Shown here: in pieces, positions 50,914 through 60,661 of the stretch
Position numbering within the stretch: the first letter of the stretch is position 1
How the letters are laid out: each line of letters starts with the position of its first letter
DNA from: Nocardia yamanashiensis NBRC 100130
GTDB taxonomy: Bacteria; Actinomycetota; Actinomycetes; Mycobacteriales; Mycobacteriaceae
DNA length: 64,000 bases
Reading direction: 5' to 3'
Assembly: GCF_001613325.1 (NCBI RefSeq)
Contig: NZ_BDCD01000018.1
Span: 247,411 to 311,410 of the forward strand
Position numbers and translations under genes: made by a program
Notes under the pieces: generated by a model
The model's database searches: none
What the model saw: only the letters and a program-made list of their open reading frames with translations
Told to the model about the DNA's origin: nothing

Positions 50914-53226
50914 ATGCCTGTCCCCCCGAATGCCCGTGGCTACGAAAACTTCACCGGCGAGATCGGTCGCACCACCGCCGATTCCACACCCGAATGGCTC
51001 TACCCTCCGCAGGCCCCGGCGGGTGCGCCCAATATCGTCGTGGTGCTGGTCGACGATATGGGTTACAGCGATATCGGCCCGTTCGGTTCCGAGATCGACA
51101 CTCCGACGCTGGACCGGATCGCGGCGGAGGGGTTGCGGCTCACCAACTTTCACACCACGCCGCTGTGCTCGCCGTCGCGGGCGGCCTTGCTGACCGGGGT
51201 GAATTCCCATCGCGCGGGCTTCGGATTCGTGGCCAATGCCGATCCCGGCTATCCGGGGCTGCGGCTGGAATTGGCCGATGACGTGCTGACGCTGCCGGAG
51301 ATCCTGCGCGCCAACGGTTATGCCACCTATGCGGTCGGGAAGTGGCATCTGGTGCGCGATGCCACGCTGCATCCGGCCTCGCATCGCGATTCCTGGCCGA
51401 CGCAGCGCGGATTCGACCGGTATTACGGGTCATTGGAGGGGTTGAATTCCTTCTACCACCCGAATCAGCTCATTTCCGATGCCTCGGCGGTGGATTTCGA
51501 GGAGTACCCGGAGGGTTATTACCTCACCGACGATTACACCGATCGCGCCATCGGGTATCTGAAGGAGCTGCGGGCGCACGACGCCGACAAGCCGTTCTTC
51601 CTGTACTTCGCGCATACCGCCATGCACGGGCCGTTGCAGGCCAAGCCGGAGGATCTGGCGAAGTATCGCGGTAAGTACAAGGAGGGCTGGGATCGGCTGC
51701 GGCAGAGCCGGTTCGCCTCCCAGCTGGCGCAGGGGCTGTTCCCCGAGGGCACCCAGCAGAAGCCGCGCAATACCGAGCCGGGATACGAAGCGCAGGAATG
51801 GGATTCGCTGACCCCCGAGCAGCAGTCGCGTTTCGAGCGGTACATGGAGGTGTACGCGGGCATGGTCGACAGCATCGACCAGAGCCTGGGCCGGATCGTC
51901 GAAACCCTGGAGCAGTTCGGTGAACTCGACAACACCATCATCGTGTTCACCTCCGACAACGGCGGCACCGCCGAGGGCGGCCCGGAGGGCACCCGCACCT
52001 ACTTCGCCCAGTTCGCGCAGGTGGACGAGCCGGATTGGGAGCGCGACGTCCCGCACGACGACGAACTCATCGGCACCGCCAAGCTCGGCGTCCACTACCC
52101 GCGCGGCTGGGGGCAGGCCTCCAACACGCCGTTCCGCTTCTACAAGGGGCAGACCTTCGCCGGCGGCGTGCGCGTCCCGTTCCTGCTCTCCTGGCCCAAG
52201 GGTCTGCCCCGCACCGAGGGGGACAACGGCATCCGCCAGGAATACACCTATGTCACCGATCTGGCTCCCACCCTGCTGGAGCTGGCGGGCCTGAATCGTC
52301 CGAGCGTCCGAAACGGACTGCCCGCCAAGGACTTCGACGGCGTCTCGGCCGCCGAGGTGCTGCGCGACGCGAACGCCCGCACCCGCCACACCGAGCAGTA
52401 CTCGGAGATGACCGGCCACCGCGGCTTCTACCGTGACGGCTGGAAACTCCTCGCCCTGCACGAACCTGGCCGGGATATCGACGACCCGCACTGGCAGCTC
52501 TTCGATGTCCGCACCGACCCCACCGAACTGCACGACGTCTCGGCCGAATTCCCCGAGAAGGCCGCCGAACTAGCTGCCGCCTGGGACGAATCCGCTTGGC
52601 ACAACACGGTTTTCCCGTTGGTCACCCGAAAGGACCTGGCGCGCCGTCGCCCCGAGGAGGCCCGTCTGAAGGACAGCGTCCGCATCCTTCTCGGCACCCC
52701 CACCCTCGAGCGCTATCGCTCGCAGCAGCTCATCGCCTACCGCGACTTCACCATCGCCGTGGAACTCGACGGCTTCCGGCCCGGCGACGAAGGCGTCCTG
52801 GTGGCCCACGGCGACCCCCAGGGCGGCTACCTCCTCTACATCGAGAACGACCGGCTCCTGTTCGGCTACAACGCCTACGGCCGCTACACCACCGCCGACG
52901 CGGGCCCGGTCCCCGCGGGCAGCAAGCACCTCACCGTCTCCGCCACCGTCCGCCCCCACCTGCGCTGGGACTTCTCCATCGGCATCGACGGCGTCCGCGC
53001 CGCCGACCTCCCCGGCCAGGTCCAACTGGTAGGCATGGCCCCCTGGACCGGCATCTCCGTCGGCCTCGACGCCCGCGGCCCCGTCGCCTGGGACCTGCGC
53101 GAACGCCGCGGCGTCTTCCGCTACACCGGCGCCCTCCACTCGGTCACCTATCGCCCCGGCGCGATCGGCGTGGACGAGGACACCCGCCGCGCCCTCGACA
53201 CCGAAGCGGAGCTGGTCGCCGAGTAA
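50914..53226 (+). CDS. Arylsulfatase (type I, formylglycine-dependent)
   Basis: A 770-residue sulfatase. The CSPSR motif (85-89, in TTPLCSPSRAALLTG) carries Cys85, to be converted to formylglycine. Metal ligands include Asp47-Asp48 in VLVDDMGY and the TSDNGG segment. GKWHL is also present. The C-terminal 200 residues form a beta-rich accessory domain. It hydrolyses sulfate esters and could release sulfate for assimilation. The ATG at 50914 is preferred because PVPPNARGYENFTG is the usual family beginning; earlier ATGs at 50854 and 50893 are possible. It is divergent from the importer operon across about 100 bases beyond the leader promoter. Confidence 0.9.
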   Translation: MPVPPNARGYENFTGEIGRTTADSTPEWLYPPQAPAGAPNIVVVLVDDMGYSDIGPFGSEIDTPTLDRIAAEGLRLTNFHTTPLCSPSRAALLTGVNSHRAGFGFVANADPGYPGLRLELADDVLTLPEILRANGYATYAVGKWHLVRDATLHPASHRDSWPTQRGFDRYYGSLEGLNSFYHPNQLISDASAVDFEEYPEGYYLTDDYTDRAIGYLKELRAHDADKPFFLYFAHTAMHGPLQAKPEDLAKYRGKYKEGWDRLRQSRFASQLAQGLFPEGTQQKPRNTEPGYEAQEWDSLTPEQQSRFERYMEVYAGMVDSIDQSLGRIVETLEQFGELDNTIIVFTSDNGGTAEGGPEGTRTYFAQFAQVDEPDWERDVPHDDELIGTAKLGVHYPRGWGQASNTPFRFYKGQTFAGGVRVPFLLSWPKGLPRTEGDNGIRQEYTYVTDLAPTLLELAGLNRPSVRNGLPAKDFDGVSAAEVLRDANARTRHTEQYSEMTGHRGFYRDGWKLLALHEPGRDIDDPHWQLFDVRTDPTELHDVSAEFPEKAAELAAAWDESAWHNTVFPLVTRKDLARRRPEEARLKDSVRILLGTPTLERYRSQQLIAYRDFTIAVELDGFRPGDEGVLVAHGDPQGGYLLYIENDRLLFGYNAYGRYTTADAGPVPAGSKHLTVSATVRPHLRWDFSIGIDGVRAADLPGQVQLVGMAPWTGISVGLDARGPVAWDLRERRGVFRYTGALHSVTYRPGAIGVDEDTRRALDTEAELVAE

Positions 53227-53278
53227 TCGATCCCCCGCTGTCAGCCGGCCGAGACCCGCTCCGCGACCGCAGCACCGT

Positions 53279-53419
53279 TCACGAACGCAAGTCGTTCAGA
53301 GTTCCGGTGATGCGGCGGGTGCGGGTCTCGGGGCGTTTGGCTTCGGTGACGGCGGCGGCGTATTCGCGGCGGCGGGTGTAGCTGAGGGCATCGAAGGCAG
53401 GGCGGAGGCCGGGGCGTCA
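53279..53419 (-). pseudogene. Remnant of a YdeI/OmpD-associated family gene
   Basis: The minus strand encodes a C-terminal fragment of about 46 residues, with FDALSYTRRREYAAAV and TEAKRPETRTRRITGTL, the usual ending of YdeI-family proteins. An in-frame stop (53419-53417) lies directly upstream, and no start or N-terminal part is found. The gene is therefore a remnant. Confidence 0.6.
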
Positions 53420-53741
53420 AGGAGGGTGGGCGACTTTTCGGCTACCCGGAAAACGTGTTAACAAATGTAAACCGCCGGAGAACCGGCCGTTTCCAAAGCT
53501 TCACCGGTGGGGTTCCGAAAGGCCTGGCCGCGGGCGTATTTCGACGGTTCGCCGGGTATTTCGCCAGGTCAGCGTCACCCCGCCGACCCGCGGGGGCTAC
53601 CGTCCAGTGACCGGGAGATTGCGCCGACCTCACAGCTCACACAGGGGCGGAGCGCATTGTGAGAGAACCGTTTTGCCGCCCAAGTCGACGTCTTTACAGT
53701 CGATTCAGCAGCCCGGTTTTTCACACTTTGTTAGGGGCGTC
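53420..53741. promoter_or_regulatory. narGHJI upstream region
   Basis: A 320-bp region. It contains an AT-rich GTTAAC-AAAT-GTAAAC repeat (53457-53472), partly like a GlnR site. A candidate promoter is TTGCCG (53673-53678), 16 bases, TACAGT (53695-53700). AGGGG lies 6 bases before the narG ATG. No gene is visible. The regulator is not identified. Confidence 0.4.
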
Positions 53742-56700
53742 ATGGCTACCACGAATACCGCGTCTTCGGCAGCGGATGCCCTGCTTCGGCTCGGAAAGTA
53801 TTTCAATCGCGGCGAGGTTTCCGGCGATCTGCGCACCCTGCACAAGACCGGCGGGCGCGGTGCGGACGAGTTCTACCGGGACCGCTGGGCGCACGACAAG
53901 GTGGTGCGGTCCACGCACGGCGTGAACTGCACCGGATCGTGCTCGTGGAAGATCTACGTCTCGGACGGCGTGATCACCTGGGAGTCGCAGCAGACCGACT
54001 ACCCGTCGGTCGGCGCGGACAAGCCGGAGTACGAACCGCGCGGGTGCCCGCGCGGCGCGTCGTTCTCCTGGTACACCTACTCCCCCGCGCGCATTCGGTA
54101 TCCGTATGTGCGCGGCGCGCTGCTGGAGCTGTACCGGGCGGCCAAGGAGCGGCTCAAGGATCCGGTGCTGGCCTGGGAGTCCATTGTCGAGGATCCGGCA
54201 AAGGCGAAGACCTACAAGCACGCCCGCGGCAAGGGCGGATTCGTGCGCGCGGAATGGTGGGAGGCCGCCGAGATCGCGGCTGCCGCGCATGTGCACACCA
54301 TCAAGAAGTACGGCCCGGACCGGGTGGCCGGGTTCTCCCCGATTCCGGCCATGTCGATGGTCTCCCATGCCGTCGGCGCCCGCTTCATCTCGCTGATCGG
54401 CGGCTCCATGCTGTCGTTCTACGACTGGTACGCCGACCTGCCGGTGGCCTCGCCACAGGTCTTCGGCGACCAGACCGACGTGCCGGAATCGGCGGACTGG
54501 TTCGACGCCGGCTACCTGATCATGTGGGGCTCCAATGTCCCGGTGACGCGAACCCCGGACGCGCACTACATGACCGAGGCGCGCTATCGCGGCCAGAAGG
54601 TCGTGGTGGTCTCCCCCGACTACGCCGACAACACCAAATTCGCCGACGAATGGGTGGCCGCGCGCCCGGGCACCGATGCCGCGCTCGCCATGGCCATGGG
54701 TCATGTGACGCTGCGAGAGTTCTTCGTGGAGAAGGACACTCCGTACTTCACCGACTACGTCAAGCGCTACACCGACCTGCCCTACCTCATCACGCTGGAG
54801 GACAAGGACGGCGTCGCGGTGCCCGGCAAGTTCCTCACCGCGGCCGACCTCGGCCAGACCGGCGAGGGCGTCGAGCATCAGACGGTACTGCTGGACGCGG
54901 ACGGAAATCCGCAGGTGCCCAACGGGTCTCTCGGCCATCGCTTCACCGAGGCCGGCAAGGGCAAGTGGAACCTCGATCTGGGGGACGTGGATCCCCTGCT
55001 GACTCTGCACGGGCACACCGATGATGCTGTGGCCGTGCAGTTCCCCCGCTTCGACGGGCCCACGACGGATGTCCTCACCCGTGGCGTGCCGACCACCGTG
55101 GTGGCGGGCAAACGGGTGACGACGGTGTTCGATCTCCTGCTGGCGCAATACGGCGTGGCGCGGCCGGGGCTGCCCGGCTCCTGGCCGACGGGCTATGACG
55201 ATGCGAGCGAGCCCTACACGCCGGCCTGGCAGGAATCGATCACCGGCGTCCCCGCCAAGCAGGCCGAACGCATCGGCCGCGAGTTCGCCGACAATGCCAT
55301 GCGTTCCAAGGGCCGCTCCATGATCCTGATGGGCGCGGGCACCAACCACTGGTTCCACTCCGATCAGATCTACCGCGCCTTCTTCACCCTGACCCTGCTC
55401 ACCGGCTGCCAGGGCGTGAACGGCGGCGGCTGGGCGCACTATGTCGGGCAGGAGAAGTGCCGTCCGGTAACCGGCTGGGCCACACTGGCTTTCGCCTCCG
55501 ACTGGCAGCGCCCGCCGCGTCAGATGCAGGGCACCGTGTTCTGGTACCTGACCAACGACCAGTGGCGCTACGACCCGTTCACCTCCGAAGCGTTCGCCTC
55601 ACCGCTGGGCGACGGCCGCTTCGCCGGGCGCACGGCAGCCGACAATATCGCGCTCGCTTCGCGATTGGGCTGGATGCCGTCCTACCCGACGCTGAACCGC
55701 AACCCCCTGGACCTGGCCGACGAGGCCGCGGCGGCCGGGAAATCCGCGGCCGACTACGTGGTCGACGGCCTGAAGTCCGGCGACCTGCGCTTCGCATGCG
55801 AGGATCCGGACGCGCCCGAGAACTTCCCGCGCGTGCTCACCGTGTGGCGGGCCAACCTGCTGGGCTCCTCCGGCAAGGGCAACGAGTACTTCCACAAGCA
55901 CCTCCTGGGCGCGGACTCCAACCTGCAGACCGGCGAGGCCACCGGGGTGCGCCCGCAGGAACTGGAATGGCGGGACGAGGCGGCCACCGGCAAGCTGGAT
56001 CTGCTGCTGTCCCTCGATTTCCGCATGACGTCGACGACGCTGTTCTCCGACATCGTGTTCCCGGCCGCCACCTGGTACGAGAAGCACGACCTGTCCTCCA
56101 CCGACATGCACCCGTTCGTGCACGCCTTCACCCCGGCCATCTCCCCGCCGTGGGAGGCCAAGACCGACTTCGAGGCGTTCCATCGCATCGCGCGCGGGTT
56201 CTCGTGGCTGGCGGAGAAGCACCTCGGGGTGCGCAAAGACATCGTGGCCGTGCCCCTGCAGCACGATTCCGCCGATGCGCTGGCCCAGGCCGGCGGCAAG
56301 GTGCTGGACTGGAAGTACGGCGAATGCGAGCCGATTCCGGGTAGGACCATGCCGAAACTCGTTGTGGTGGAACGTGATTACCCGAATGTGGCGGAGAAGA
56401 TGGCCGCGCTCGGGCCGCTGGTGGAGCAGCTGGGCGTCACGACCAAGGGTGTCACCACCTTGCCGGACGCGGAGGTCGAGTACCTCAAGGGCGTCAACGG
56501 CGCCGTGGTTTCCGGTGTGGCACAAGGACGTCCGTCACTGGCCAAGGATGTTCACGCGGCCGAGACCATCTTGGCGCTGTCCGGCACCACCAATGGCCGG
56601 CTCGCGGTGGAGGGCTTCCACGCCCTCGAGAAGCGCACCGGCACCCAGCTGGCGGACCTCGCCGCCGAGCACGAGGGCAAGCGGATCACGTTCGCGGACA

Positions 56701-57428
56701 CCCAGGCTCGGCCGGTGCCGGTCATCACCTCCCCCGAATGGTCGGGCAGCGAGACCGGTGGCCGCCGGTATTCGCCCTTCACCATCAATGTGGAGCGCAA
56801 GAAGCCCTGGCACACCTTGACCGGGCGGCAGCACTTCTACCTCGACCACGACTGGATGATCGAACTCGGCGAGCAGCTGCCCATCTACCGCCCGCCGCTC
56901 GATATGACCGCGCTGTTCAGTGAGCCGGGCATCGGCAAGGTCACCGAGAACGGCGTCACCGTGCGCTATCTGACCCCGCACTCCAAGTGGTCCATCCACT
57001 CGGCCTACCAGGACAACCTGCACATGCTGACGCTGAGCCGCGGTGGCCAGGCCATCTGGATGTCGGATGTGGACGCCGCCAAAATCGGTGTGGCGGACAA
57101 CGATTGGATCGAGGCGATCAACCGAAACGGCATCGTGGTGGCCCGCGCCATCGTCTCGCACCGCATGCCCGAGGGCACCGTGTTCATGTACCACGCGCAG
57201 GACCGCGCGGTGAACGTACCGCGTATCGAAGGCGCGGCGGATACCAAGGCGGGCAGGGGCAAACGCGGCGGCATCCACAATGCGCTGACCCGCATCATGA
57301 TCAAACCCTCGCACCTGATCGGCGGCTACGCCCAGCAGTCCTTCGCCCTGAACTACCACGGCCCCACCGGAAATCAGCGCGACGAAGTGACCACCATTCG
57401 CAAGCGCTCGCAGGAAGTGGAGTACTGA
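53742..57428 (+). CDS. narG: Respiratory nitrate reductase, catalytic alpha subunit
   Basis: A 1228-residue molybdopterin oxidoreductase. The N-terminal [4Fe-4S] site uses His59, Cys63 and Cys67 (HGVNCTGSCSWK), with EPRGCPRG following. The bis-MGD domain includes YDWYADLPVASPQVFGDQTD, where the Mo-ligating Asp is expected, and the C-terminal YLTPHSKWSIHSAY. It reduces nitrate to nitrite in the cytoplasm. No Tat signal is present, as expected for NarG. AGGGG lies 6 bases before the ATG at 53742. It heads narGHJI, with narH starting 2 bases after its stop. Confidence 0.96.
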   Translation: MATTNTASSAADALLRLGKYFNRGEVSGDLRTLHKTGGRGADEFYRDRWAHDKVVRSTHGVNCTGSCSWKIYVSDGVITWESQQTDYPSVGADKPEYEPRGCPRGASFSWYTYSPARIRYPYVRGALLELYRAAKERLKDPVLAWESIVEDPAKAKTYKHARGKGGFVRAEWWEAAEIAAAAHVHTIKKYGPDRVAGFSPIPAMSMVSHAVGARFISLIGGSMLSFYDWYADLPVASPQVFGDQTDVPESADWFDAGYLIMWGSNVPVTRTPDAHYMTEARYRGQKVVVVSPDYADNTKFADEWVAARPGTDAALAMAMGHVTLREFFVEKDTPYFTDYVKRYTDLPYLITLEDKDGVAVPGKFLTAADLGQTGEGVEHQTVLLDADGNPQVPNGSLGHRFTEAGKGKWNLDLGDVDPLLTLHGHTDDAVAVQFPRFDGPTTDVLTRGVPTTVVAGKRVTTVFDLLLAQYGVARPGLPGSWPTGYDDASEPYTPAWQESITGVPAKQAERIGREFADNAMRSKGRSMILMGAGTNHWFHSDQIYRAFFTLTLLTGCQGVNGGGWAHYVGQEKCRPVTGWATLAFASDWQRPPRQMQGTVFWYLTNDQWRYDPFTSEAFASPLGDGRFAGRTAADNIALASRLGWMPSYPTLNRNPLDLADEAAAAGKSAADYVVDGLKSGDLRFACEDPDAPENFPRVLTVWRANLLGSSGKGNEYFHKHLLGADSNLQTGEATGVRPQELEWRDEAATGKLDLLLSLDFRMTSTTLFSDIVFPAATWYEKHDLSSTDMHPFVHAFTPAISPPWEAKTDFEAFHRIARGFSWLAEKHLGVRKDIVAVPLQHDSADALAQAGGKVLDWKYGECEPIPGRTMPKLVVVERDYPNVAEKMAALGPLVEQLGVTTKGVTTLPDAEVEYLKGVNGAVVSGVAQGRPSLAKDVHAAETILALSGTTNGRLAVEGFHALEKRTGTQLADLAAEHEGKRITFADTQARPVPVITSPEWSGSETGGRRYSPFTINVERKKPWHTLTGRQHFYLDHDWMIELGEQLPIYRPPLDMTALFSEPGIGKVTENGVTVRYLTPHSKWSIHSAYQDNLHMLTLSRGGQAIWMSDVDAAKIGVADNDWIEAINRNGIVVARAIVSHRMPEGTVFMYHAQDRAVNVPRIEGAADTKAGRGKRGGIHNALTRIMIKPSHLIGGYAQQSFALNYHGPTGNQRDEVTTIRKRSQEVEY

Positions 57429-57429
57429 T

Positions 57430-59136
57430 ATGCGTGTCATGGCTCAGCTCGCCATGGTCATGAACCTGGACAAGTGCATCGGCTGCCACACCTGCTCGGT
57501 CACCTGCAAGCAGGCGTGGACCAATCGCGGCGGCACCGAGTACGTCTGGTTCAACAATGTGGAAACCCGTCCGGGACAGGGTTATCCGCGGCGTTACGAG
57601 GATCAGGAGAAGTGGAAGGGCGGCTGGGTCCGGGACAAGAAGGGCCGGCTGAGCCTGAAGTCCGGGTCACGGCTCAAGCGGCTGCTGAACATCTTCGCCA
57701 ACCCGGACCTGCCCACCGTGTCGGACTATTACGACCCGTGGAGCTACGACTACGACAATCTGCTGTCGGCTCCGCAGATGGACACCACCCCGGTGGCGCG
57801 GCCCAAATCGCTGATCACCGGTGAGGACACCCAGGTCACCTGGGGCGCGAACTGGGACGACTCGCTGGGCTCCGGACCCGAGCAGGTCGGCAAGGATCCT
57901 TTGCTGGCCAAGTTGTCCGAGCAGGTGAAGCTGGAGTTCGAAGAGACCTTCATGTTCTACCTGCCGCGCATCTGCGAGCACTGCCTCAATCCGTCCTGTG
58001 CGGCGGCCTGTCCGTCCGGTGCGATCTACAAGCGCTCCGAGGACGGCATCGTGCTGGTCGATCAGGACAAGTGCCGCGGCTGGCGGCAGTGCGTGTCGGC
58101 GTGCCCGTACAAGAAGATCTACTTCAATCACAAGACCGGCAAAGCGGAGAAGTGCACGTTCTGCTACCCGCGCGTGGAGGTCGGCATTCCGACCGTCTGC
58201 TCCGAGACCTGCGTGGGGCGGCTGCGCTATATCGGCGTCATGCTCTACGACGCGGACAAGGTCCTGGAAGCCGCGTCGGTCGAGGAGAACAAGGACCTGT
58301 ACCCGTCGCAACTGGGCGTGTTCCTCAACCCGCACGACCCACGCGTGATCGCCGAGGCCGAACGGGCGGGCATCTCGCCGGAATGGATTCAGGCCGCGCA
58401 GGATTCGCCGGTCTACCAGCTCATCGTCGACTACAAGATCGCGCTGCCGCTGCATCCGGAATACCGCACCATGCCGATGGTCTGGTACGTGCCGCCGCTG
58501 TCGCCGGTGGTGGACGTGCTCTCGCAGACCGGGCACGACGGCGAGGACCACGGCAATCTGTTCGGGGCCATCGACGCGCTGCGAATTCCCTTGGAGTACC
58601 TGGCGGAACTGTTCACCGCCGGTGAGATAGAACCGGTGCGGGACTCGCTGCAACGGCTGGCAGGCATGCGCTCGTTCATGCGCTCGATCAATCTCGGCCA
58701 GGAGCCGGACCTTTCGATATCGGAGGCGGTGAACCTGGAGCCCGAGGAGATCGAGGCCATGTACCGGCTGCTGGCCATCGCCAAGTACGAGCACCGGTAC
58801 GTGATCCCCTCCGGCGCGACTTCCCGTGCGCACGAACTCGATTCGCTCGCGACCGGCTGCTCCCTGGACACCGACGGCGGCCCCGGCATGACCGCCTACG
58901 ACTACGTCGCCGAGAAGTTCCACCTCTCCGACACCAACGGCGCGGCGGCCCCGGACCAGAAGTCCACCCGCATCAACCTGTTGAACTGGGACGGTAAGAA
59001 GACCGACGGACTGCTGCCGACCGGCAACGGCAATGGCAACGGCGCCAATGGGAATGGCAGCGGCAACGGCGCCGCCGGCCACGCCCCCGCCGACGCCGGA
59101 TCGGCAGCACCGGAGCCCACCGGGGCGGCGCGATGA
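57430..59136 (+). CDS. narH: Respiratory nitrate reductase, Fe-S beta subunit
   Basis: A 568-residue electron-transfer subunit. Four cysteine clusters are visible: CIGCHTCSVTC (16-26), CEHCLNPSCAAACP, CRGWRQCVSACP (the Trp marks the [3Fe-4S] site) and CTFCYPRVEVGIPTVCSETC. It passes electrons from NarI haem to NarG. The last 40 residues are a low-complexity Gly/Asn/Ala/Pro tail with GNGNGNG-type repeats, not needed for the core and not seen in E. coli NarH. Its stop overlaps narJ as ATGA. Confidence 0.96.
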   Translation: MRVMAQLAMVMNLDKCIGCHTCSVTCKQAWTNRGGTEYVWFNNVETRPGQGYPRRYEDQEKWKGGWVRDKKGRLSLKSGSRLKRLLNIFANPDLPTVSDYYDPWSYDYDNLLSAPQMDTTPVARPKSLITGEDTQVTWGANWDDSLGSGPEQVGKDPLLAKLSEQVKLEFEETFMFYLPRICEHCLNPSCAAACPSGAIYKRSEDGIVLVDQDKCRGWRQCVSACPYKKIYFNHKTGKAEKCTFCYPRVEVGIPTVCSETCVGRLRYIGVMLYDADKVLEAASVEENKDLYPSQLGVFLNPHDPRVIAEAERAGISPEWIQAAQDSPVYQLIVDYKIALPLHPEYRTMPMVWYVPPLSPVVDVLSQTGHDGEDHGNLFGAIDALRIPLEYLAELFTAGEIEPVRDSLQRLAGMRSFMRSINLGQEPDLSISEAVNLEPEEIEAMYRLLAIAKYEHRYVIPSGATSRAHELDSLATGCSLDTDGGPGMTAYDYVAEKFHLSDTNGAAAPDQKSTRINLLNWDGKKTDGLLPTGNGNGNGANGNGSGNGAAGHAPADAGSAAPEPTGAAR

Positions 59137-59813
59137 GCCTGCTCAAACTGCGCCGCCGGCCGGAACCGGCGGTCGGCATGACCGATCAGCAGCGGCGGGT
59201 GGTGTGGCGGCTGGCGGCGCTGCTGCTCGACTATCCGGGCGAGCAGACCCTGGCCCTGCTCGACGAGCTGGCGGCGGCCATCGCCGAACTGCCGGAATCG
59301 GTGCGCGCCCAGCTGGATCCGATGCTGGATCACCTGCGCTACACCGCGCCCATCGCGCTGGCGCAGGAGTACGTCGAAACCTTCGACATGCGCCGGCGTG
59401 CCAGCCTGCACCTGACCTTCTACGCCTACGGGGACACCCGTAAGCGCGGAATGGCATTGCTCCGCTTCAAGCACGCCTACCGGCACGCGGGCGTGGAACT
59501 GGGCGACGAGGAGCTGCCCGACCACCTGGCGGTGCTGCTGGAATTCGCCGCCACCGTGGACCCCATCGGCGGCGAACGCCTGCTCGGCGAGCACGTCCCG
59601 GTGCTGGAACTGCTGCGGCTGTCACTGTCGGACAACGGTTCCGCCTACTCCGGCGTGCTGGCCGCGGTGCTGTCCACGCTGCCGCCGGTGACCACCGCGG
59701 ACCGCCGCCGCATTGCCGAACTCGCCGCCGAAGGGCCGCCGGAGGAAGAGGTCGGGCTCGACCCCTTCGCCATGGACCCCATCGGCTTCACCGGATCGGA
59801 AGCCCGTCGATGA
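59133..59813 (+). CDS. narJ: Nitrate reductase molybdenum-cofactor assembly chaperone
   Basis: A 226-residue all-helical TorD/NarJ-family chaperone. Segments LLLDYPGEQTLALLDELAAA, the family-typical YVETFDMRRRASLHLTFYAYGDTRKRG (part around 83-108) and LPDHLAVLLEFAA are clear. It escorts NarG during cofactor insertion and is not part of the final enzyme. Start and stop overlap both neighbours as ATGA. Confidence 0.95.
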   Translation: MSLLKLRRRPEPAVGMTDQQRRVVWRLAALLLDYPGEQTLALLDELAAAIAELPESVRAQLDPMLDHLRYTAPIALAQEYVETFDMRRRASLHLTFYAYGDTRKRGMALLRFKHAYRHAGVELGDEELPDHLAVLLEFAATVDPIGGERLLGEHVPVLELLRLSLSDNGSAYSGVLAAVLSTLPPVTTADRRRIAELAAEGPPEEEVGLDPFAMDPIGFTGSEARR

Positions 59814-60544
59814 CCCCCACCCTCTGGCTGATGCTGCCCTATGTGGCCTTCACCTCCTTCGTGCTCGGCCACCTGTGGCGCTATCGCACCGACCAATTCG
59901 GCTGGACCACACGGTCTTCCCAGGTCTACGAATCGCGGCTGCTGCGGCTGGGCAGCCCGCTGTTCCACTTCGGCATGCTCGGCGTGATCGGCGGGCATGT
60001 GCTCGGCGTGCTCATCCCGGAGTCGTGGACCGCGGCGGTGGGCATCTCCGAGCACCTCTACCACGTGGTCGCGGTGTCGGCGGGCACGGTCGCGGGCGTC
60101 GCGGTGATCGCCGGCATCGGCATCCTGCTGTACCGGCGGGTGACGGTCACGGCGGTGCGCAAGGCCACCACCACCAATGACAAGTTCATGTACGTCCTGC
60201 TGGCCGGCGCGCTCATCACCGGGCTGCTGAACACGGTGGGCAGCAATCTGCTTTGGGGCACCTACAACTACCGGGAGACCGTGTCCCCGTGGTTCCGTTC
60301 CCTTTTCACGCTGCATCCGGAGCCGGAGCTGATGGTCGGCACGCCGTGGACGTTCCAGGCGCACGGCATCATCGTGCTGGCGTTGATCGGCGTGTGGCCG
60401 TACACCCGTCTGGTGCACATGTTCTCGGCCCCGGTCGGGTATCTGGTGCGGCCGTACGTGGTGTACCGGAGCAAGGAAGTGAACGCGCTCGACAAGCGCC
60501 GCTACGCCCGCGCCTGGGACTCCCCGGTGCTGCCGCCCCGATGA
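59810..60544 (+). CDS. narI: Respiratory nitrate reductase, cytochrome b gamma subunit
   Basis: A 244-residue five-helix membrane protein. Haem b ligands are probably His53 and His63 in helix 2, and His185 and His203 in helix 5, the same spacing as in E. coli NarI. It oxidises menaquinol and passes electrons to NarH. The stop is followed by about 115 bases containing the promoter for the carboxylase gene and no obvious terminator. Confidence 0.96.
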   Translation: MTPTLWLMLPYVAFTSFVLGHLWRYRTDQFGWTTRSSQVYESRLLRLGSPLFHFGMLGVIGGHVLGVLIPESWTAAVGISEHLYHVVAVSAGTVAGVAVIAGIGILLYRRVTVTAVRKATTTNDKFMYVLLAGALITGLLNTVGSNLLWGTYNYRETVSPWFRSLFTLHPEPELMVGTPWTFQAHGIIVLALIGVWPYTRLVHMFSAPVGYLVRPYVVYRSKEVNALDKRRYARAWDSPVLPPR

Positions 60545-60661
60545 TTCGGGGGACCGCCGCGATTGTGATTCGTCCCTTTTAACCAATTCGTTGCCCCACT
60601 GCGGCCGGTTTCCGCCTAACGTCGCGGGGGCACAACAGTTGGTTGGAAGGTGGCAGTAAGC

